A stretch of DNA of 64,000 nucleotides from Porphyridium purpureum (lineage: Eukaryota; Rhodophyta; Bangiophyceae; Porphyridiales; Porphyridiaceae). The stretch's first letter is position 1; each line of letters starts with the position of its first letter. The notes below the pieces were generated by a model. That model was not told the DNA's origin. It did no database searches and worked only from the letters and a program-made list of their open reading frames with translations. A program made the translations under genes and the position numbers. The stretch is from positions 1-64,000 of the forward strand of contig VRMN01000017.1 in the NCBI GenBank assembly GCA_008690995.1, read 5' to 3'. Below, piece after piece: positions 58,621-64,000 of this stretch.

Positions 58621-60324
58621 AATAAGGTCCGGTTTTGTTTGATCAAAGACAAGTAAAGGAAAATAGAAATCAGGAGGTCGAGCAGAAGTCAATTTTGAAA
58701 CGTCACAGAACCGGTTTTAAAGACTTTTGCACCTCGGAAAGACCTTCACTGCGCAAGGAGTAGCTATTACACGCCAAGCAGGGGAACCGCCATCGTGAAC
58801 GTGCGATTGACCTACAAGTGGTGGTCTTTAAAACTCCTCACTGCTTCTGAGGACATCAAACTTTTAGACTAAATATTTTCCGCTTCACAAATCCCTGACC
58901 GCCATGTTCCCGCCGCTCGCTCCCGGAATGCAAAATCCGCCCTGCAAACTGCGCAAGAGGTGACCCGACCCTCATTTTTAACGGGGCCTTCCGGCACTAC
59001 AGGGATTCCCTAGGAGGGCAGACAAGAGTTTTCAAACGCGCTGCCGACGGTGCGGTAACTATGTTGTAAAAGGAAGGGCCGGCGGGTCAGTGGGATTGGT
59101 GAATAACTTGAGACTTCATAGCTGCAAAACTGCGGGGCAGGGACAAGATTTGTTGCGGGTCACAAAGGCCTGCGACGTGGCCGGATCTTCGACCTGCAAT
59201 ATGCATTTACATGTTTCTTTCCAATGCATGAATTGCTGTGAAGGGTAGATGAAACTTTGTGCACCGCTGCACACCTTTGTCGTTGAAACGCCCGCAATAA
59301 ATGAAAGATTCGATGCTCTGAAGAATCTATTTTATGACATCTTCTCCTGTACCTCTTTTCTGTACGAGTTGGTCTGCTCTTTGTTAATGACCCGCTTCAG
59401 CTGGCCTGCTTCAGCGTCGAATGGCGAAAATCAGGCTTGCGCTCAAGTCGGGGGTTTCGGACGCAGGCGACATCTGAAACCGGCTCGTATGCGAACTGTG
59501 CATACTTCTTTCGCTTTGCACTGGGCGCTCTGCCACCTGAGAGCATTTTACGCTCCTTCTTTGCTGCGTCATATTTGAAGTCGGGAGCCAAGCGAAGTGT
59601 TCGACCGCGATTGAACAATATGTAATTTGAATAAACGCGTACACAATCAGAAAGCCAATCAGCCTTCGTCATTTTCTTTCACCTTAGCCACGGAAAGAAT
59701 GACTTGTTGGCTACTAGCTTGCAGATACAAGAAATACTGGGTTAGCTCACAAACATAACTCGCATCGCCGGAGGCTGCTCGAGCTTGGTGAAATGCCTGC
59801 CTCATACTAGGCAAACGCTCGCTCCATTTCCAAAATTAGAAGCTTCTAGAGCTATACGCAGTAGTCGCACAGTGTTCGCTGCGCAGAACCCTTCCGCCGA
59901 ATTCTGATGGCACTTCTTATGAAAGGGCCTCGTTCTTCAACATGTGCATCCTTCAGCTAATTCAACCTTGCACGGTCGGCAAAACCCGAGACGGAGCGAC
60001 AGGTCGACCATATTTATTCCACGAATTAAAGGAAAATTGGTCAAACGGCAGACACGACCACGGACAGTAGGAAAACTGCAACTGGTAGAAATGGCGAAAA
60101 CGCAACAAACTGGACCAAATTATGGATATGCTTTAGCAGGCAAAGCTAAAGTACCTCGATTCCTATCAAGATATACTGCTTTATTATCGACAAGTTCCAA
60201 AACGTCGCCAAACATTATTGCAAAAGATTTACAGCGGCGAAGCTCAGTTCATCCAAGACGAGAAGTGTGTTCTTCCGAACACTGCCTCGACGATGGCGAG
60301 GGCTTGCGGCTCTCATTGCTGGAA
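58621..60324. other. decayed sequence without a recognised gene
   Basis: Short frames on both strands, including a Lys/Arg-rich one at 59,397-59,672 (minus). A string GAAGCTTCTAGAG at 59,839-59,851 matches part of the Ty3 LTR heat-shock array. A plus-strand piece near 60,170-60,300 (YQDILLYYRQVPKRRQTLL) looks protein-like but is unassigned. Confidence 0.35.
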
Positions 60325-62611
60325 TCATGCCATTGCTGAATCAGGCGCGCGAAGAAATGGCGTGTTCAGGATTAGACTGGCTGTGATGGCAATGCTTTCC
60401 AAATTTTCTAACGCGCCTTGTTGACCCGTATTATCTTGCAATCTCGGATAACCCCAAAAGCGATGACTGTGGCCGACGCTCTGGCATCTTGAGCACACAG
60501 ATAGCCGGCGTTGAGCAGCGTCGGCAGTATTCAAAGCAGCAAACGTAGAAGTCTGCATTGAGCTAGGCGTCATGGAGCACGACCCGGCCACTTCGCACAA
60601 CCTCTGACAAGTCGATCGTGTACGACCAAGGAGGCAACAGTTCTGGCACCTTTGAGGCCGACGTGTGTCTAGATGCAGTTGTGCGTGCTGTCATACTATT
60701 CGCGCAATTGCGTGCGGGCGTCCCTGTTGCCGACGAATGGCGTATCCAGTCACTGGCGTGCAACAGCTCGAACCTCCATAAACGAACGGAGAGATTTCAA
60801 AGTTTTCGAGCCCAGTCACATCCGTTGTTCGAATTTTGATTGAAAAGAATTATGCGTGCCTTACGCCGCTTTCTGAATAAGTCTCTCAATAGGCCGAAGC
60901 AGCTAAAAACGTTAACATCAGGTGAGACACATCCGGTCGAGCATGCTGAGTACAAAACCATATGTGATTGCATGGTTCGCCGTGAATTTCTGCATACCCA
61001 CACGTGCAATCATACGCCGACATGGCCAAGGCGACCTGCACCACATGCTGACCGCCTGTAGCAGTAGACAGTGTCACGTGGACCAAGGCTTTAAGTCCAT
61101 GACTTAACAACTCGCGCACGACAATAAAAGGAATCTTCTCTGCATTAGCGCGTTTGCGCTCACGACTCGGTGTGAGCTGAGCTACTCTTTTCGCCTTTTC
61201 TGCCCCAATTGCGAACCGCGCTGCTGCATGAGTAACCACTTCACGCAGGGCAAACAATGCACACACACCGCGGACGCCCTCGACATGATGGCTCGCGGAT
61301 TCGAAGGCGTGTGATGAAGTACTCCCCATTGTCGCATGATGTAGCGATAGCGGATGCCACTGTTCTTGTGGAGGTAGCCACGCGGCTGCCTCTGGATGCT
61401 GCGCCGCAAAGAAGTGCCAGGCTCGGCTCCAGCCCTCTTCCGTCAACACTCCAAGACATTTCTTGAAAACATCACACGCTTCTTTGCCCCATATTTTGGC
61501 TGTATTCTGCGCAATTTGGAAGATGCAGCTATTCCACTTATAGCCCTGAATTTTGCTTCCCAGGAGACTTTAGATCTCATCCGATTCCAACGCCTTTCTA
61601 GCATGGCTGGTCGCAATGAAATGATCAAACAATACGGAGTAAGGAATGCCGGTACCGCTTGAGTCCAGTCGTCGAGAGCGAAGCATCACGTCGGAATATC
61701 TTCATTCCCCGTAGTATGCGCTAAAACCAACTGGATGAGAGCGACATCCGCCTCCAATGTCACAAGAAACAAGAGCAGTTTCCGGCATCTTGCACTGTCG
61801 ATCGAGCAAATGTAGCGTCAACGCAGCACCACGGCCGGAGTTTGCTCAACTCCGCGAATGTTTTAGCATACCCAGGAACAAACGAAGACCCACTGTACAA
61901 CTCTTGCTGTGGAGTGTCACGGTCAAACGGATTTCTTCTTGACTTCGTGCGTAGTCGTACCTGTGAACAACAGAACCCGGCTGCCGCCTCTGCTCGGCAA
62001 ATACACTGCACCATTGTGTTGATCTTCGTCAAACATTTGCACGTTTTCGAGTCATCTTCCAGAAAGTCTACGTGCTCCAAGACGCGTTGAATAGTCCGCA
62101 CCGGAAGCAATTCTGAACGTGCGTTAATTTGAAATCGTAATCTTGTCAAATTGTGTAAAATATTGCTCGCAAATGAACGACCGGCGACATTTGCTGACAC
62201 TAGAGGTCCGCTATCACTGGCTACTAGGCGTAAACATTTTGATGCTCCAGTTGATCGGAAAAGACTTGCCGGTATGCGGAAACGCCCGTGTGTAAAATCT
62301 TCTGCCTACCTTATCGTCTTCAGGATTCTTGAAACGGTGCAAATATGCAGGAAAGTACTTGAAGAATGTAGCACGCTCATAGAAGAGTCTGCAGAATCTC
62401 GCCAGCCCGCCGCGAATGTGCATGATTTGCAAAGATAAATAGCATTACCCTTGGCGACCGAAAACTTGCAGTATGTTCCACGCGCTTTCGGTACACTACC
62501 CTGGCGATAAGCAAAAACTCGTCCAGAAAAAGTTCGAGCTCGCGAAGGTTTTTGAACGATAGCCATTAAAAGAATAAAGCGCCGCCTCAGCGTATTCCCC
62601 AATCCCCCCAC
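60325..62611 (-). mobile_element. Mutator-like DNA transposon (MULE), broken copy
   Basis: Minus-strand pieces line up in the order of a MULE transposase. From 62,611 down to about 62,150 is an N-terminal region. At 61,760-62,200 the piece ends with KLRPWCCVDATFARSTVQ, like the start of the MULE catalytic domain (PVLxxDGTHL). At 61,443-61,628 and 60,886-61,449 come the helical part, then STSSHAFESASHHVE and a SWIM zinc finger CTCGYAEIHGEPCNHIW. Near 60,440-60,490 lies a damaged zinc knuckle CSRCQSVGHSHRFWGYP, whose last Cys position reads Tyr. At least four frame changes or stops separate the pieces. Terminal inverted repeats were not identified. Confidence 0.65.
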
Positions 62612-64000
62612 AACCTCTACGAATTCGAGCGCTCTCCTGGCAAGACAGCATTAGCGCGTAAGATAACCAATACTGGGCAACAAGAAGCTAGGGAATGAAA
62701 TGCAAAGCTGCATGTTCCAAATTGTATCCCATTTTTCATCAATTTTGGTGCGCTTTTGGTTCTTTGTGAAAAGTGAGTATTGACACGCAGCTATATTTTC
62801 GGGCGTCCCGGTACGTCCACACACGTTCGTTGCGTCCAGCGCAACCAGCCGCGCATTCTCCTTTGGTGGTCACCTGAAACAACCCAAAGCATTCTGTACT
62901 TGGTGCACTTCATCTATCTCTCCTTTGTGGCTATCAGTATAGTTCTACAGAAGCCTGCATTGATGTGTTGTGCTGAATTGTCAGCAATTTGCCATTTTCG
63001 TTTCGAGACGCTTGCAACTAGTTGTTCGCCGGTTCCAAATATTGAATAGCGACATTCGATCCCTGGAAATACTCTGACTTTTGCCCACAATTGTTTTCAA
63101 TATTTTGCTTCCCGTACCGGGTACAAGGAGTGTGGGCCGGCCATGATAAGATACCAGTGAATAAAAGTTTGGCTCTGTGATTGTGCTTTACGTATGTCTG
63201 GAGACCCGTTTTGTTAAGGTTTTTGACTTATTTTCTGTTCTTATGCTTACGTTCCCTTTCGGCGTGCAGCATACGCACGCGGACGTGCGACCTATTTATC
63301 CAGGTCGCGAACCGAGGCAGCTGAAATCGCAGAATATCGATAGGGGGTATGGAGGTGTTTTGCAAGGCTAAACAAGTGACAAAAGAGCCCAATAAAGCTG
63401 ACACGTAACCCACATTGGCTTCTACAAAGCTGGCGCACATGTCACTGCTCCTAGATTTGCTCCTGCCATGCAAATATCCTAGCCACACCAAAAGTGCACA
63501 TTCGCTGCACATTATTACACTACTAGCGTCTGAGAGCACTCATATTGGTATCATTCTTTCTCTGCGCACAAAAGTGCATCCTCTGTGTGTCGACGATCTA
63601 TAAACATCGCGAGTGCTAAATATCGTGTTTGATTCAGACGTTGATGTTGATAATATTTTTGATTTTCACCCTGTGCTGCAACTCTACATTAAGCGTGCCG
63701 TTCTTCAGAAAATTCGTCCAAAATCCGCTAGCGTTGGCCTTTGACCTCGTCAGAACATGTGCTGGATTGTACACGCCAACCCTCAGCCAGATTTTATCTA
63801 TTGCCCATGTCGAATACTTCACATATTATATCAAGGGCTGCCACAAGTCTCATCTCTCGTCAACTGAATTTGCAGCCGAGCGTGTCGTACAGATTTTTCA
63901 AGGGTGTAAGTATCTTTAGAAAGCATGAATTAATATTCATCAAGTAATCCTTTTATCTTTTCTCCGATATTAAAAGTGTCTATGAACGTTACTAATTCGG
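62612..64000. other. AT-richer stretch, nothing recognised
   Basis: Short frames only, no motifs, no structured RNA seen. Confidence 0.4.

Overview
The window looks like nuclear DNA of a unicellular red alga, most likely Porphyridium or a close relative. The evidence is a phycobilisome rod-linker gene with a red-algal type plastid transit peptide (39.4-37.9 kb, minus strand), next to plainly eukaryotic genes: PRP18, PEX1, Elongin C, a proteasome alpha subunit, an LYR-motif protein and a Deg9-type protease. Genes are tightly packed and almost all read as single uninterrupted frames, which fits an intron-poor genome. Identifications rest on motif recognition by eye; no database search was possible.

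Layout. 0.8-5.3 kb: a TKL-like kinase fused to armadillo-like repeats, splicing factor PRP18, and a small coiled-coil protein. 5.3-13.8 kb: a gene-poor block with scattered protein-like fragments, a GA microsatellite and several isolated TATA motifs. 13.8-23.3 kb: three same-strand genes that hold four related copies of one PPR-like helical module, the last gene carrying two; they look like organelle-targeted RNA-binding proteins. 23.3-24.6 kb: remains of a retroelement. 24.6-45.2 kb: a dense housekeeping block: PEX1, Elongin C, proteasome alpha-6, LYR protein, a single-pass membrane protein, a large coiled-coil protein, the phycobilisome linker, Deg9, a 57-residue membrane microprotein, a bacterial-type phosphatidylcholine synthase and a plastid CbbY-like phosphatase.

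From about 45.4 kb the character changes to a mobile-element graveyard with lower GC. It holds a Plavaka/CACTA-like transposase half, three blocks of a 12-bp minisatellite, a whole-looking young Ty3/gypsy LTR element (49,534-54,998, 5-bp target duplication, LTRs differing at 1 of 296 positions), a heavily broken Ty1/copia-like fossil on the minus strand, and a broken Mutator-like element with SWIM finger and zinc knuckle. The last 1.4 kb holds nothing recognisable.

Most interesting: the expanding PPR-like family with its double-module member, heat-shock-element arrays inside the LTR promoter of the young Ty3 element, and the bacterial-type PC synthase in an algal nuclear genome.
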